Source of the DNA: Mycobacterium sp. JS623
GTDB lineage: Bacteria; Actinomycetota; Actinomycetes; Mycobacteriales; Mycobacteriaceae
DNA: 64,000 nt
Direction of reading: 5' to 3'
Assembly: GCF_000328565.1 (NCBI RefSeq)
Contig: NC_019966.1
Coordinates: 4,960,001 to 5,024,000 of the forward strand
The first letter of the stretch is position 1, and the number at the start of each line of letters is the position of its first letter. The translations under genes were made by a program, and so were the position numbers. The notes below the pieces were generated by a model, which saw nothing but the letters and a program-made list of their open reading frames with translations, made no database searches and was not told the DNA's origin. Below are positions 63,725-64,000 of the stretch, one piece after another.

Positions 63725-64000
63725 CTAGAAGGTCGTGACGTTGTCCTGGCTCCAGTAGGCCTTCATCGATGAGATCTTGCTGTCCTCATCGAACGTCATC
63801 GTGCTGATGATGTCGATGCGCATCCCGTTGCCGCCGAAGTCGAGCGACAGTGTCCAATGAAACGCCGCCTCGTTGCCGATCGCGCGCAGGGTCAATACCT
63901 CAGTCTCGGCCTTGACGTTCTCGATCGCGCCGTAGAAACCGCGGATCGCTTGGCGGCCGATGTGCACCTCGCCGCCAACGGGGTCCTCGACGGTGGCGTC
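63725..64000 (-). CDS. NTF2-like/SnoaL-like (ketosteroid isomerase-type) protein, partial
   Basis: The minus-strand frame is open to the window edge (91 codons plus stop). DATVEDPVGG and HIGRQAIRGFYGAI are typical of the steroid delta-isomerase-like branch of the NTF2 fold, with Asp in VEDP the likely catalytic base position. AAFHWTLSL and the final YWSQDNVTTF complete the C-terminal half. 5' end missing. Confidence 0.8.
   Translation of the reverse strand, partial: DATVEDPVGGEVHIGRQAIRGFYGAIENVKAETEVLTLRAIGNEAAFHWTLSLDFGGNGMRIDIISTMTFDEDSKISSMKAYWSQDNVTTF

Overview
The window is GC-rich, has long co-directional gene runs with frequent 4-bp ATGA/GTGA gene overlaps, and carries actinobacterial marker genes (mce/YrbE permease, PknG-type kinase, GlnX/GlnH-type sensors, deazaflavin nitroreductase fold, DesA2, LmeA-type protein, short-chain Z-prenyl synthase). 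I read it as the chromosome of a fast-growing Mycobacterium (Mycolicibacterium-like). From about 16 kb to the right end the gene order matches, from memory and in reverse, the M. tuberculosis Rv1112 to Rv1085c stretch: ychF, DUF6542 membrane protein, ispH, lipid-droplet protein, xseA, xseB, 3-beta-HSD, AI-2E transporter, DUF4245, glpX, fum, deacetylase, phoH2, desA2, glyA, coaA, short-chain Z-prenyl synthase, hemolysin III. Several blocks interrupt that backbone and hold most of the novelty.

Left part (0-16 kb): the start of an mce operon (YrbE permease, cut by the window edge); a PhnB-type VOC protein; a TetR regulator facing an alpha/beta hydrolase, which overlaps a 963-residue fusion of an APH-type kinase with a class III aminotransferase; a 63-bp repeat pair; two divergently transcribed epoxide hydrolases of unrelated folds; an adenylate cyclase; a permuted papain-like protein; an LmeA-type protein; two tandem small secreted proteins; a beta-lactamase-fold lipoprotein; a methyltransferase; and a decayed stretch with a methyltransferase fragment and a copy of the ychF 3' end.

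Inserted block 1 (18.2-28.6 kb) is the most striking part. One tightly overlapping operon encodes a GlnX-like membrane protein, a GlnH-like binding lipoprotein, a coiled-coil protein of unknown function, a PknG-type kinase with an extra zinc ribbon, a zinc-ribbon PP2C phosphatase, a VWA protein with an intact MIDAS and a zinc-ribbon FHA protein. It looks like a complete extracellular-ligand-to-phosphoprotein pathway that joins the GlnX-GlnH-PknG system to a TerY-P-like triad (VWA, PP2C, kinase). It follows a penicillin-binding lipoprotein gene that overlaps ispH.

Inserted block 2 (32.8-39.5 kb) holds a DUF1876 protein, an alpha/beta hydrolase, a sulfatase-HAD phosphatase-formylglycine-generating enzyme operon, and an SRPBCC/SDR pair divergent around an exact KstR-type operator. 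A second KstR-type operator precedes the 3-beta-HSD gene. Inserted block 3 (44.8-52.2 kb) has a broken and an intact copy of a large ATP-binding LuxR regulator, a small one-helix protein and a membrane metallophosphoesterase. The last stretch adds tandem four-helix membrane proteins and a larger membrane protein, and ends in an NTF2-like protein cut by the right edge. I saw no rRNA, tRNA, CRISPR array or insertion sequence.
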